The notes below the pieces were generated by a model. The model was not told where the DNA came from, did not search any database, and saw nothing but the letters and a program-made list of their open reading frames with translations. From Ryuthela nishihirai (Eukaryota; Arthropoda; Arachnida; Araneae; Heptathelidae), in the NCBI GenBank assembly GCA_038380435.1, contig JAWZYU010000018.1, positions 53,283,751 through 53,347,750 on the forward strand: a stretch of 64,000 bases of DNA, in the 5' to 3' direction. Both the position numbers and the translations under genes were made by a program. Positions 1 through 11,499 of the stretch are shown piece after piece. Each line of letters starts with the position of its first letter. Positions within the stretch are counted from its first letter, which is position 1.

Positions 1-689
1 TATACATATTTATCTTAAATTTCAGTTCAGTAGTAAAAATAAGCATTAATGTAATAATTACTTTGTACTCTATTTGCACTAATTTTGATAAGCTAAGATT
101 AATTTCTTGTAATTTCTTTTTGGTCACGAAAAATACTCATCGTTAATGTAGACATGCACAATCGAATTTCAAGGCGAAAATTGATAGTTAGGAACTAAAT
201 ATAAATTAGAAATTAAGCATTTTGCAACACTTAATACTTTATTTTGAAAATTTGTATTTATATTGTGTTTTATGAAATAGTGCTCTTACAAATCTGTTGT
301 ATTTAGCCGATATAATAGTCTACAAATGTTAAACTTATTGCTTAAAATGATATATAACACGAATTTTACTAGTCTGAAAAATTCAGTCTAGAAAACTCAG
401 ATCTCACTGCCGTTTCAAAATAGGTTTCATTTCATTAAGATGTCTCGAGATAGACTGCATTACCATGGCAAGAATATAATTTTGAGAAAAAATATAAATA
501 TAACTTGTTACAGTTGTTGACGATTTTATTAATATAGGAATTTACTCTTATCTTGAAAATAAATGATAAAAATTAAAGCCATTTAGTTGATTTTTACTTG
601 AGATGACAATCTAATAATATCCCTTGATGCATTACCACAACTGATTCATAATATGTATTATACGTACATGCATATAAAAATACCTTCAT
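1..689. other. AT-rich DNA, nothing recognised
   Basis: Plain AT-rich sequence with no coding pattern, no tandem repeat and no similarity to the repeat families found elsewhere in the window. Confidence 0.5.
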
Positions 690-917
690 CCGTACCGTGT
701 AAAACCGAGTCCAAAATCGTGTAAAACGAAACTGGTTGCATTTACTTGACCATGTTTACATGGTCAAGAAAATTAGTGCAAATATAATCATGTTTACATG
801 GTCAAGAAACCGAGCTATTACCGTGTAAATCGAAAATGGTTGTATTTTTTTTTACCTGTAAGACCAAAACCGTGTAAACTGAGTATCGTGTAAATCGAAG
901 GATGGGTGTATTACCTT
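690..917. repeat. Remnant with Tigger-like terminal motifs
   Basis: The motif accgtgtaaa(t/a)cga recurs at about 700, 720, 826, 870 and 889. Read on the minus strand, the right end at 889-917 resembles the terminus of pogo/Tigger elements (aggtaat...cgatttacac), and is close to the ends of the element at 39674-46912. A 20-bp sequence is directly repeated at 751-770 and 789-808. Probably a decayed, internally rearranged non-autonomous Tigger-like element. Confidence 0.35.
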
Positions 918-1026
918 TAGCAGTACAACTAAAGTTAGATAGACTAAAGAGAATGTCGTCACCTTTTCTCCTTAGTATGTGATCAGTTATGCAACGAGAA
1001 ATGCTTCGCAAGAAGGTAATTGCGGC

Positions 1027-1872
1027 CAGGCACTCGTACCCAGGATTTAGTTTCGGATGGGTGGGGATGAAGAAGGTCCGAGAATTGTGTTTTGGGGAGA
1101 TCGAAAATTCAGTTTTTTTGGGGGGTGGGGGTTGGTGGTGGGTGGTGGGAGGGAGTCTGAAAATAAGACTTGTGTAGGGTTTCCCAATTACTAAAATATT
1201 TTACCGGACAAGAAAGATAAAAATAATATTTTATATGGAATAAGATTTTATAGTTTTTTTAAAATTATTTTTAGTGTCAGTTGGGTTGGGTTGTTTTACC
1301 TCTGAGCGGCACTTTTTTGCACACCATGGGCTAAATGGCCAGGTCACATGGACCCCGAAGGCTCAGAGAAGGTTGGGGGAGGAGACCCACTGGAACAGCT
1401 GTTGGGAGACAGATAGTAGCCTCCCGTCAAGGCCATCCAGCGTGTTCTTTAACGTGCAGAGGGTATGGCTCTCCCGCACACGGAGCCACGGCTTAACGTC
1501 CCATCCGACGGACGGCGGCCTTTCCAAGCCCATCAGTGTCCCCTACTGACCGTGGGCAGGGCGGGGAATTTTGCGGAGATAAATCTCAACTTGACCAGTT
1601 GACCAACGCTGACCCAGCTGGAACTCGAACCTGGGAACTACAGATTACGAGCCTGGCGCGCTACCGACTGAGCCACCCCCACCCCTTTTTAGTGTCAGAC
1701 TATAGATATAGGGCTAAAATAAAAATATACAAAGATACCGTTTCTGAATTTCAAAATAGGCAGACAGATTTGAGATTTCATATAAGACGATCGGATTTTC
1801 AGGGGAGGGGTGTCCGGGCACCCGGACTCCCTCCCCTCCTCTCTGAAAGATCCCCCCCCCCGGGTACATCCT
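1027..1872. mobile_element. MITE-like element C, interrupted by a SINE
   Basis: Starts with caggcactcgtacccagg and ends with cgggtacatcc, so the ends are roughly inverted copies (caggca-GTACCC / GTACCC-ggg). A second, shorter copy lies at 37805-38021 with the same start (caggcacgtacccaag), the same interior motif (tatggaatgagattttatag) and the same end (gtacatcc). No coding capacity is seen. SINE-B is inserted at 1281-1685. The superfamily is not clear. Confidence 0.55.
1281..1685 (-). mobile_element. SINE-B, near full length, with 13-bp TSD
   Basis: On the minus strand the element begins with a tRNA-like head: A-box region tggctcagtcggtagcgcg and B box ggttcgagttc. A body of about 300 bp follows, ending in acaacccaaccc. 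The 13-bp sequence tttttagtgtcag flanks it exactly at 1268-1280 and 1686-1698, which marks a retrotransposition event into element C. This is the only copy here with most of the head and a perfect target duplication, so it is the local reference copy. Confidence 0.88.
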
Positions 1873-1929
1873 TGATTGAGGCTTTAGGTTCTCTAGAGAT
1901 CTGAACATATGTATTAAGATTATGCTAAT

Positions 1930-2680
1930 ATTTGGCCCTTTAGTCAAATGATGTTCACGAGATAAAATTCCTTCATTGGATCTTTAGATCAGGACTACTA
2001 TTAATGTATGCTTGATGATAAAGCCGAAGAAAATTAAGTGATGAAAAGAGATCAGAAGGGTGATTTTTTAGTCTTGATTGGTTGTGGTCTTTAAGAAGGT
2101 TTTCAGTAAGTTGGAAGTAGTGTGACAATCAAGACACGAAGCAAACATGTGAATACTCATTGAATCAGAAATCTTAAAGAATCTGTGAATAATTGATGAA
2201 AATAAGTGGATGCATATAAAGTCTAAATTTAGTCTGGATAATAGTTTAGTCCTGTAGAAAGTTTTCTATTACAGAGAGTTTTCGTAATAGACAACGTAAT
2301 AATTTTCGTATTAGGAAGCTTGGATCTTTGATTCCACATGCTAATGCGACATCTTGGATATGAAATGGTTTAGTTTGCAAATAAAGATGTGGTTAGACGA
2401 AGAAATCCGTCAACATAAGTAGAAATGTATATAGAGAGATATTATTTTGATTGATGACTTGTTTCTTGCATACAGAACTATATAGATTGGCTTCTGGGAT
2501 TATTAAAAGAGTACCTAAAGGCTGATAGAAACGATAATAGAAGAAAATAGAAACACTCAATAGAAATGAAGTGGGCAGACAATCTTAAAGAGGATCCTAT
2601 TCAAATTAACTTCAGTGGCCAAATAAAGTACCCGTTTCTCAGGAGAAGTATATAAGGTGAATTATTCACACAATTGCATC
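1930..2680 (+). pseudogene. Decayed RTE LINE fragment (RT end and C-terminus)
   Basis: Nucleotide similarity to the minus-strand LINE at 39830-43466, in the opposite orientation here. The stretch at 2550-2640 (aagtgggcagacaatctt, then gtggccaa) matches the LINE segment coding for the C-terminal W-A-D-N motif and the following Q-W-P. The segment at 1950-2120 resembles the region after the CADD box. Frames are destroyed by indels. Confidence 0.55.
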
Positions 2681-2689
2681 TCTAGATTT

Positions 2690-3599
2690 TGGTTGCTTGA
2701 GGATTACCTATGCAAATGATTTAATTTATTTGAACAAAACAATTTCCTAAGATAAACTCATGCATAATACAATATTTTAAAATTACCTTGTTTAATCATA
2801 TTAGAATTTTATGCAATCCATGTTGTTTTTTTAATCTGTTACTTATAGGAAATCTTTATTATATATCTTTCCCCCCCCAATAAGATTCGAAGCATTTTTT
2901 GTTAAATCTATATACCGTGGTTTTTGTGCATAATTAAGATGCAGGAAAAGAAACCAAGCAAGATCGTGCATTTGACGTCACAATAAATGTCACTTACTCA
3001 ACACCAAATGTCTTTTCTTGTCATTTACAGTTGCTGATTACATAAAGCACAGTTGGATTCCAGATGCACTGACTGCAGTTACTTGGCAGCTTCCATTCGA
3101 AAATGCTATTTATAACGCTATTATAGTTGATTAAAACACTTCGACGAACGGATCATTTTTTCAGTCTATCTTCCTTTTTTTATGGGCTCAGAACTTGTTT
3201 TTAACACGGAGGTTAATTGCCTCTTGGAACTTATTAGGACTTATTTAGAGCCCCAGGGCGTAATTACGTGGAGTCGAAGAAAGAAAAAAACGCTAGGAAT
3301 CATCACACTAGAAGCCGGAAATAGAGAGAAGAAGAACCGTTACAAGTATCTCGTTGGGCGGAGGACTGAAGATCCCACGGTCTTGAGTAGCAATCATGAC
3401 CACGACTGTTGTTTTCTTGACAGCTCTTACTGATGGTGAAAAAAAGGAAGACGAAAGTGGTATCGTATATCTGTAATTCAAAGAGGAAAGAACTTTTAAA
3501 AGACAATAATATTGTCTTAACTGAAGTTTTTTTAAGCGGGAAATTAAATTAAAAAGAACAGATTATATGATATCAAACATATCTGAAACGAAATGATTT
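2690..3599. other. AT-rich DNA with one unrecognised 83-codon ORF
   Basis: An open frame at 3182-3433 (plus) codes a basic, low-complexity 83-residue product with no domain I recognise. It is probably a chance ORF. Nothing else stands out. Confidence 0.3.
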
Positions 3600-3870
3600 G
3601 TTCCAGAATGTGTTTGATGGGGGCTTCAGTAGTGTTGATATCGACTTAGATCATTCTGCTTATTTACACGAAAAATTATATTTATTTGCATACAAATAGT
3701 ACTCACGAGATGGACTTATTCATTAGATCGTTTGTTGAAGTTTAATTCTGTAAAAGGATTGGTAATAACTGCAGAGAAAACTAAAGTAGCGCAAAGTGTC
3801 AGGTGAATGATGCTTTAATTCTTTTCAATGATTGGGTGATGATGGGCTTTGTAGGAAGTTGTAATTTTGT
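3600..3870 (+). pseudogene. Decayed RTE LINE fragment (RT region)
   Basis: The stretch from about 3713 (gagatggacttattcatt, then gcagagaaaactaaagta) aligns with the LINE segment coding M-N-S-F-I and R-E-K-T-K-V-M, which follows the CADD catalytic box. The copy is short, riddled with indels and not translatable. The fragment at 5340-5700 is a sister piece. Confidence 0.5.
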
Positions 3871-4176
3871 CAACTTGCAGACAAATAACTTTATCATTAT
3901 TGATAATCCATTTGAACGGCATTAAGAATCCCAATTATAATAGAGTTCGATATATTCTGTTCCGTTCATAAATAATCTTTTTTTTTAACTGATAATCTTT
4001 ACTTGGCACTCTATAATCCTTGGATACTTGATGAATTCGCATGGTTATTTGTACAAGCAATGTGTGTTCAATATAATAATTTGTTACATTCAATGAATAA
4101 TACTTATAGTAAAACTAAATTCAAGTCAATAGAGAAAATAGCAATATGTAAACAGGATAATTTTTTTTTGTCAGAA

Positions 4177-4742
4177 ATACAGGTGCTGAACAGAAAAATG
4201 GAAACAATTCCAATGCTATCTCAATGGAAAATCACATTCAGAGATCAATAACTTCTTCAATATGATTCTTAATGAAAAATATAATAAAGATAAATTAAAG
4301 ATCTAAATCAAATCTATCTAAATCTCGATTTTAAACAAAATTTATTTAGTATTCAAAGAATTATGAACCCTAGAATATTTAACAGATTCCAAAGAATTTG
4401 CCTAAAATTTATTTAAAACATTGAAAGAGGTTAAGATGTGAATGCACAGTGTATTTCTACTACAATCAACTATGATATCTGCTCTCTAAACCTGTTTTAA
4501 TATTTTAGTTAAATTTTGAGTTAATTTTTTGTAGCCTGTTAAATATTCCAAAGCTCATAACTATTTGAATACTGAACAAATATTGTTTAAAATCGAGATT
4601 TAGATAGATTTGATTGAGACTAATCTATCTTTAGACAAAATTTTCATTAAAAAATCACATTGAAGAAGTTATTTAGATCTGAATGTGATTTTTTATTGAT
4701 ATAACATGGAACTGTTTCCATTTTTCTGTCCAATACATGTAT
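4177..4742. repeat. Long foldback (inverted repeat) element
   Basis: The arm at about 4177-4436 is the diverged reverse complement of the arm at about 4488-4742; both carry agaaaaatggaaaca near the outer end and the inner pair aatatttaacag / ctgttaaatatt. The roughly 50-bp centre is unpaired. The transcript would form one very long hairpin. No coding capacity, so either a foldback transposon or an inverted duplication. Confidence 0.7.
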
Positions 4743-5339
4743 ATACTCATTTAAGATGATATATCAAATAATAAATGGTTAACCAAATTGATAAGCCAAA
4801 GTTTTTGCTCGAGTGACAGGCCAAAAAGGCAATGAAGATTCATTCCTTCAAGTAAGTAAACTTAATGGTTTAAAGATAGCTATCATTGACTTCAAGAGCA
4901 ACGATATTTATCAATGCACATAATTTCACGCGATAGATTACAGAAGAATCTAACTGAGTCTGACATAATTAATCGGCCCATTTAAGAACCTCAAAGTATA
5001 CAAGGAGGTGAGATTGTGTTTAATCATTACTTTTTAAAGATATCTCGCTTCTGAATTTTAAAAATGTCCTACGACTAAGAGAATCATTTTAACCCTGAGG
5101 CTCTGAAAGATCGATCATCCCCTGACACGTTACTTCGTTTTTATTATAAACGTAGTTAATTTACATCTGAGTATGGGAAACAAAGATACCATTTTAAGTA
5201 TGTTACGTGAAGCCAACAATGTTTCCATGGAAAATGGGACGGAGGAGACAATCATTTGAGTGATAAGTAAATGTAGCTTATTTCTGATAGAAAAAGTGCA
5301 GGAAAAAACCTAATCACCATAATGTTTAATCAATATCTT

Positions 5340-5700
5340 ATTCTGCTTATCTGCATGAAAATTATGTCCATTTGCATACAAATGACGTTCATGAGATGAA
5401 CTCATTAGATCGCTTAATGAAGCTAAAAACAGGCTAGAGTCGATAATAATACAGAGGAAACAAAAGTGGTGCAAAAGGTCAGGTAAATGATCTTCAATTC
5501 TTTTCATTGGTTGTACTTTGTAACAAGTCTCTCTGTTTAGTTATTATGGAGTTGTGTGAAAAATACTGGCAATATGTGATAAGAAGTAAATAGTAGAAAA
5601 AGTATAGTTATTGGAAGTTTAAGAACCTGTGAAGAACGTGAGAAAATAGGTGGATACACTTGAAAACTGACATTAGGTTATACAGTATAATAGTGTGGTC
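5340..5700 (+). pseudogene. Decayed RTE LINE fragment
   Basis: Similar to 3670-3870 and, at 5600-5680 (aacctgtgaag...gaaaataggtggata), to 2180-2230, so it covers the LINE region between the RT palm and the C-terminus. Not translatable. Confidence 0.45.
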
Positions 5701-6723
5701 TTATGTAAAGTTTGAATCATATTTAAGTAAAAGAATAGGACCTTTGATGCTTGTTTCTTGAACTTTGCTTACAAACTAACAAAAGTGCCGAACTGCAAAA
5801 TATGTTCTATTAACAGAGGAAATATTGCAAAGCGCAATAATAGAGAGAGGATGATTATTCAAAATTTGTCTAATGAAAAACAGTTTATTTCAGAATCAAA
5901 TTATTTAAAATGATGTATTATAATCATTAAAAGAATGTTATGTTGTATTACGATATTATATACGTCTTCGAAAAAAAAAACTATTGTTCTTTAACTCACA
6001 GCTCTTAGGTAATAATTTAATGTTTTTTAAATTTTTAAATTACCTTGTTTTACTTGGCACTTTATGATTTTGTGATTGCATACCTTGTGATTTTGAAAAA
6101 TCACAAGGTAAATGGTCACAAACCAAATGGTAGCGGAAAGCACATTCAATTTTGGTGTGAAATGAGTTTTAGTGTAAATAAAAATACAGATTATGGATTG
6201 TAAAATTATATGAAATATAGGCTATATCCCATAAAAATAGACTATAGATTATAAAATTCATAATAATTAAAATTATTAGAAAACAATTATTCTTCCGATA
6301 GAAGTTTATGCAATTATGAATAATTTTTAACCAACATTTATTTCCAAATTTACTTTTAAATTCTTAAATAATACTTAGTTGCATATTATTTAAAGTATTA
6401 ATTGTAGTCCTCATAATGATGCATATTTCTGATGATTTTTCAATTTTGCTTTATTCACTACCGATTTTCTTTTATCCTTCTTAACGTCTTGGAATTTGTA
6501 TTTATTTTTTTGACGAAACGTACTATATTAACTCAATTTAATCATTATCTTCATAATATTTTATCATTTACATCTTGCTGGTTATTTTTAAAGACGGATG
6601 TCTCGATGGGGTATCTCTGATATTTTAAACTACAGATGTAAAAAATATGATTACATCTTTGGTAGCATTAAGATACGAATTTAGAAACCTATACTGATAA
6701 CTATTAATTGTTAAAATTAAGTA
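5701..6723. other. AT-rich DNA with half of a diverged duplication
   Basis: The segment at 6115-6180 (atggtagcggaaagcacatt) recurs at 7074-7140, and 6210-6360 (agaagtttatgcaattatga) recurs at 7870-7990 with many changes. So 6.1-6.4 kb and 7.05-8.0 kb appear to be diverged copies of one unit, the second expanded by other insertions. No gene is recognised. Confidence 0.45.
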
Positions 6724-6915
6724 GAGTTGGCTACTGATCTAAGGGACCTGGGTTCGAGCCCCAGATATGGCATGGATGTATGTGTCGTTTTTAACTGCTG
6801 AGGTCCTGCCATCCTCTCAGATCTTATATTATGGCATATAAACTGACAGGCTTCTGTCACACCTCTGTGGCAAGCAGCTGCTTGAGGGGGTATTATTATT
6901 TTTTATTTATTTTTT
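6724..6915 (+). mobile_element. SINE-A, 5'-truncated
   Basis: The copy begins inside the tRNA-like head (ggctactgatctaaggga), keeps the B box (ggttcgagcccc), then gtcctgccatcctctcag and the palindromic gcaagcagctgcttgag, and ends in a T/A-rich tail. Confidence 0.8.
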
Positions 6916-7279
6916 ATTAAACGAAAAGTGCTTCTATTAAAATAAAAAGATAAAAAGGATACGCGAAAAGAAAAACGAACTTTAAGTATCAATGTTATTA
7001 TTTAAGGAATTAAAATTTATTTAACATTTCGAAAATTATGTATGTATTATTTTAAGCTTCTATTAAAACAAAATGGTAGCGGAAAACACATTCAATTTTG
7101 GTATAAAATGAATTTTAGTGTAAATGAAAGTATAAACTAATATTATACCATACTCAAATGATCGAACAACAGTTTACTATTTTCATGAACGTGATGCAAA
7201 AAAGTACGGAATGTGATGCAAAAAGTCGTTAGAGAATCAGTTTGATGTCCATTATTCTTGAGAAGCATTTTCTTTTCCT

Positions 7280-7570
7280 GCTAAATGAGATAAATAGTCA
7301 GAGTTACAAAATGTTGCAAACTTCGCATTTATTAGCAGCAGAAGGAAATGTCCCGTCAAGATCATCCAAAGAGTGTTTTCAATCAACACAAAATATGATT
7401 CTCATGTCATTGATCATGGATTAACTAACACCTTTTGAAACGAATAGTGATTTTCTCAAGGATATCGGTTCCCCTTTCTACAGAGGGCTGGTAGAATGCA
7501 AATGAAGCGACATATTTAGAACTCGCATCTGGGAACCTCAATTTATGAATCTTGGTTAACGATTACATCG
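7280..7570 (-). mobile_element. SINE-B, strongly decayed
   Basis: Recognisable blocks in the order of the reference copy: cccgtcaagatcatccaaa (7352-7370), the cagaggg block near 7480, and aactcgcatctgggaacct (about 7522-7540), which is the inverted B-box region. The copy overlaps a 60-codon chance ORF. Confidence 0.5.
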
Positions 7571-8810
7571 TTTTACATCGCTTTCTTTAAGGTATAGAGA
7601 AAATATACATTTTATGACATCACGGAAAAGTAACATCATTTTCTTAACTACTTTGTAGAACTTACTATTAATTTTGAACTGAAAGTTTTTCCCACTTTTT
7701 GTTAAAGAAAACGCTTTCAAAAATAATGAAGAATCAATCGTTTAATAAAATTACAAAGTAATTGAAAAATATAGAATTTGGAATTATTGCTTAAATAGTT
7801 GTTAAAGTTTGAAGCACGGTGCTATGTATATACATTTCAAAACGTAATTTTCTTTATGTTGTGGTTAGACTTCTATGGGTTATCAATGAAGGATACTATA
7901 GATTATTAATTCTAATTAGCAGAAACGCAGTTATCCTTCAGAGAGAAGTTTACGCAATTATGAACATTTTTAACCAACATTGTTTTCCCGAACAAACATA
8001 ACCATTTTATATAGCCACAGTCAATTCTCGTAAAATAAGAAGATCACCCCATAGCACTAAGATATTCAAGAACAGGTTTTTCAGTAGACAGTGTTATCTA
8101 GTTATGTGATAAATAAATTCTGATAACCGGAATACGTTAATGAGAATTCTGCTTTTATTATTACTTACGTTCCATGCACCCGGTTGAAGGTTAAACGTTA
8201 TGAATTAATTACGTCTTTTTGAGACTTGGGAAATCATCATGTTACTGAGCGGAAGATAGGAGATAAAATTGTCTTTTTAAGGAACGGAAAAAGAAACAAG
8301 AATAAACCTTAAGCATTTTTTTTTTCTGTGTAAAAATTAAGTTGTTTTACTTCTGAATTCCACTCGCTCACTATACAATGAGATAAATGAGTCACAAAAG
8401 ACACCAACTTAAGAAAAGAGTTAAAGAAAAAAAGTAATAGCTGGAGCTTCATATTATTGATATTCACAATATTCACCAATATTTTGATTGACTTGATCTA
8501 AGGGATCTTAATGCTCAGAACAGTGATTACAAGTGATTATCCACTAGACCAAAGATGGACAACCTTTTCTCATTGGTAGGCCGGGTGAGGATTTTAGAGT
8601 GTCGTGGACCAGAACCATACATATTGCATTAAAAACTCTAAATTTACCCTCCCCCACGTCTCAATGCCCTTAATAGACAATACGAGTAAACAATTAAATT
8701 TTCCCATGTGCCTATTTATTTCTAAAAAGAACATATACGTTTTATCATTTTAATAAAAAACTATGATTTTTAATTAAAATTCGGACAAATTGTACAAGAT
8801 ATTGAAAGTA

Positions 8811-9564
8811 AATATCATAATTTGATAAAAATGGAATACATTTTTATAGAAATCAACACCGACTCTACATGCAAATACTACTAATTAAGCTCTGTTAGAA
8901 ATATCGGTACTTTCATCAAGAGTCAAGGTATTTTCTCTATTGGCAGTAAGTTCGTCGATACACCTGACTATGATTCTGTGGGACAAACTTATGCTATTAT
9001 TTTTTTTCTCTCTGGACAAAATATACCAAAAACTGTTTTCAGGCACTCCTTTACAAATTCTCAAGCAGATTAATTTTTGCAATATTTTGCAATTTCCTCA
9101 CTAATAACAAAACGTGCATGCACAATAGCATTGGAGTCTTCCGACCTTTGGAGAAAAAAAATTGTTTTGCGTGTTTAATGAAGTCATAACATCATAATTA
9201 GATAAAAATAAAATGTATATTTATAGAAATGAACAGCGACTCTACAATCAAATACTACTAATTAAGCTGTATTAGAAATATCGCTACCTTCATCAATAGT
9301 CAAGGTATTTTCTCTATTGGCAGTAAACTCATCGATACATCTGACTATGATTCTGTGGGACAAACTTATGCTATTATTTTTTTCTCTCTGGACAATTATA
9401 CCAAAAACTGCTTTCAGGCACTCCTTTACAAATTCTCCAGCAGAATAATTTTTGTAATATTTTGCAATTTTTTCACTAATAACAAAAAGTGCACGCACAA
9501 TAGCCTTGGAGTCTTCCGACCTTTGGAGAAAAATATTTTTTTTGCGTGTTTAATGCAGCCATAA
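8811..9564. repeat. 377-bp tandem duplication inside the hAT remnant
   Basis: Two adjacent copies are offset by exactly 377 bp (for example ctaattaag at 8881 and 9258), with scattered substitutions and small indels. It duplicated the same transposase segment. Confidence 0.85.
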
Positions 9565-9700
9565 GTTTCTCAAATATTTATTTTGCATGTTGGCCTTGAT
9601 AACTTTCATAATTAGAATGTTTACTGATGTAGTGTCTCTTTAAATGAAAGTTTAGCTCTTTAATCGGAAGCTGAACTGTACATTCAGAAAACCCGAACTA
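8885..9700 (-). pseudogene. hAT transposase fragment (N-terminal part), duplicated
   Basis: hAT transposases carry a BED zinc finger, then a dimerisation/catalytic RNase H-like region. Near 9580-9690 the minus strand reads LKRHYISKH followed by YQGQHAK, the end of a BED-type finger. Next come a segment with KIAKYYKN and FVKECL, then ISLSHRIIVRCIDE, then the first catalytic-domain motif LDEST (LTLDESTDIS at 8890, LTIDEGSDIS at 9270). This order matches the GTF2IRD2/ZBED-like hAT family. The block from KIAKYY to DEST occurs twice in tandem, the inner copy ending at 8885 and the outer at 9262. Stops and frameshifts separate the parts and the rest of the transposase is gone. Confidence 0.75.
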
Positions 9701-9744
9701 TCCTAATGCGCAAAGCCTGCCATGTGTGTCGATGTCGTCGTATA

Positions 9745-9850
9745 TTAAATTTAGGCATTAAAGTCAATTATTAATTTAAATTTAGGCATTAAAGTCAGTT
9801 ATTAATTTAAATTTAGATATTAAAGTCAATTATTAATTTAAATTTAGGCT
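9745..9850. repeat. 31-bp tandem repeat, about 3.5 copies
   Basis: The unit containing tttaggcattaaagtca starts at 9750, 9781, 9812 and 9843, with only a few substitutions between copies. Confidence 0.85.
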
Positions 9851-9885
9851 ACTAAAGGACATTTTCAAAATTAGTGTAAAGGTCA

Positions 9886-10047
9886 TTTAATGAATATTTA
9901 TCCACTATCAAGCTGTTTTTAAGTAACAGGAGAAGATGGGTGTAGAGGAAAAATTGTCTTGAGCCGGGTGGGATCTGAACCTACGTTTCTACACCCTCTT
10001 ATCCTGTTACTTAAAAGCAGCATGATAGTCGATAAATATTCGTTAAA
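9886..10047. repeat. Small foldback with a tRNA B-box-like centre
   Basis: The arm at 9886-9946 is the imperfect reverse complement of 9988-10047. Shared blocks include aagtaacagg and gataaatattcg/tgaatatttatcc. The centre carries gccgggtgggatctgaac; its complement resembles a T-arm/B box (ggttcagatcc). Similar in type to the foldback at 60148-60471. Confidence 0.65.
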
Positions 10048-10239
10048 TCAATGATTAGCTCTGAATTCATAGGTCTAAAATATAAAGGTAAACTGGGAAA
10101 GAAAGAAAAAAAAATAGTATTTCACAAAGTATTTTAAGGTATAGAGATAAAATATTTAGCAATTTGCGCGGCAATGTTCGCTAGCCATTTGAAAAGTGGC
10201 GGACCACGGGTTTCCAATCAATGTTGTTTTCTAACGTTT

Positions 10240-11490
10240 AAGTGGCTTGGCCAAAAAGGACTCTAGGCTAAGAACAATGTTGCAAAAGACACTGGATAAT
10301 AATTAGGGACATATGGGAACATGGCATCAAAGTTATCCATCTTGTTCTCGAATATTTTCTATGACCTGATTAGAAAAGGACCCCAAGGTCAGAATAAGGT
10401 TGCAAAGAAACTAACTGGAAAGTGTTTATTGGTGGATTCGAGACTCTTTGCAACAAGAATTACAAAAGATCCTCTAACTAAACCGTTGTTAGCGAAGATG
10501 GGAATTCCAGTCAAGACCATCCAACATGTCCTTTAATATCTAAAACGATCTGATCAAAAAATGACCCAAAAATCAGTAGATGGTTACAAAATATTATCCT
10601 CTGGACAGTTGTTAGAACAGTGGGAGAATTCCCTAAAAGTTCCCCAATTTTCTCTCTACGATCTTATACGGTCTAGTCAAAAAAGGATCCTAAACCCCAG
10701 AACAGGGTTTAGAAAATATTCAATCTGGACAGTTCTTAAGGACAGTAGGAGCCTTCTGCCAATACCACCTCTTTCATTTCCCAATGATTTAATCTACCAG
10801 TCAGAAAAGGATCAACGACTCCGAATAAGGTTACAAAAGAAAAATACATTGGGAACTTGTTAGCGATAAATGTTAATCTCCCGTTATGATATCCAGCTTG
10901 TTCACCAATACTTTAAATGAGTTCGTCAAAAACAATTGCAAGGCCCAGAATACGATTACACAAGATTATTCTCTGAACAGTTGCTAGCAGCAGTAGGAGT
11001 CTTCTGCCAAAATCACCTACCTTATTTTCTAACATTTTTAATTACCTGGTCAAAAAAAAAAACCTTTAAGGCTCAGAACAAGAGCTAAGAGGAAATCTAC
11101 TAGATAACTGTTAGAAAATAATGAGAATCTTCAAAAGAGTTATTTTAAAAGCTTCTTTAGATATACGAACGTGGCTCTCATCACACGAACCTTGACACCT
11201 TGAATCTCACAAACGGAACATTGACAGACTGCAATTTTTCAAAGCCCATGGATGTCTTTCAGAAAAGATAGAACTGCGAAGGAGAAACTTTAGTGACAAT
11301 GCATTATTTGACTGAGGGTCTGAAAGAAAATTGGTATGCGAATATGGTAATCTCCCATCGAGGTCATCCAGCATGTCCTTTATTGTGCTTAATGGCGAAG
11401 AGAAACGTAAAGCTAAGAGCAGGGTTACAGAAGTGGAATCACCGTGCATCAGAACAACTGTCCTCTACCTTAAAGCAAAAGCAAAAACTG
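10240..11490. repeat. Diverged ~123-bp tandem array resembling the SINE-B core
   Basis: A motif of the form (g)tcaaaaaaggatcc..aggcccagaa.a.ggtta recurs at about 10255, 10374, 10556, 10679, 10803, 10928 and 11051. Most steps are 119-125 bp; one is 182. Each unit continues with ctggacagttgttag, then gtaggagtcttctgcca, then a catccagc.tgtt block. These are the same blocks, in the same order, as the SINE-B core on its minus-strand-as-written face (aaggctcagag, ggaacagctgttggg, tagcctcccgtcaa, catccagcgtgttc). After 11160 only a further diverged piece is visible. Open frames of 71, 100 and 66 codons here are by-products. Confidence 0.65.
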
Positions 11491-11499
11491 TAAAACAGT

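Larger units (their letters stand above)
8551..9700 (-). mobile_element. hAT transposon remnant, internally deleted
   Basis: The left end at about 8551-8620 (gacaaccttttctcattgg, then ggccgggtgaggattttag) matches the usual terminus of animal hAT elements of the type found in GTF2IRD2/ZBED-like families. The coding remnant lies on the minus strand further right, so this left end is the 3' end of the element. The catalytic part of the transposase is missing. I do not see a convincing right terminal repeat. Confidence 0.6.

Noticed and set aside
1274..1904. 91- and 122-codon frames
   Set aside because: Produced by the GC-richer SINE-B and element C sequence. The reading frames are not shared by other SINE-B copies in a way that suggests selection.
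10321..10863. 71- and 100-codon plus-strand open frames
   Set aside because: They lie wholly inside the ~123-bp tandem array and show no domain or conserved start.
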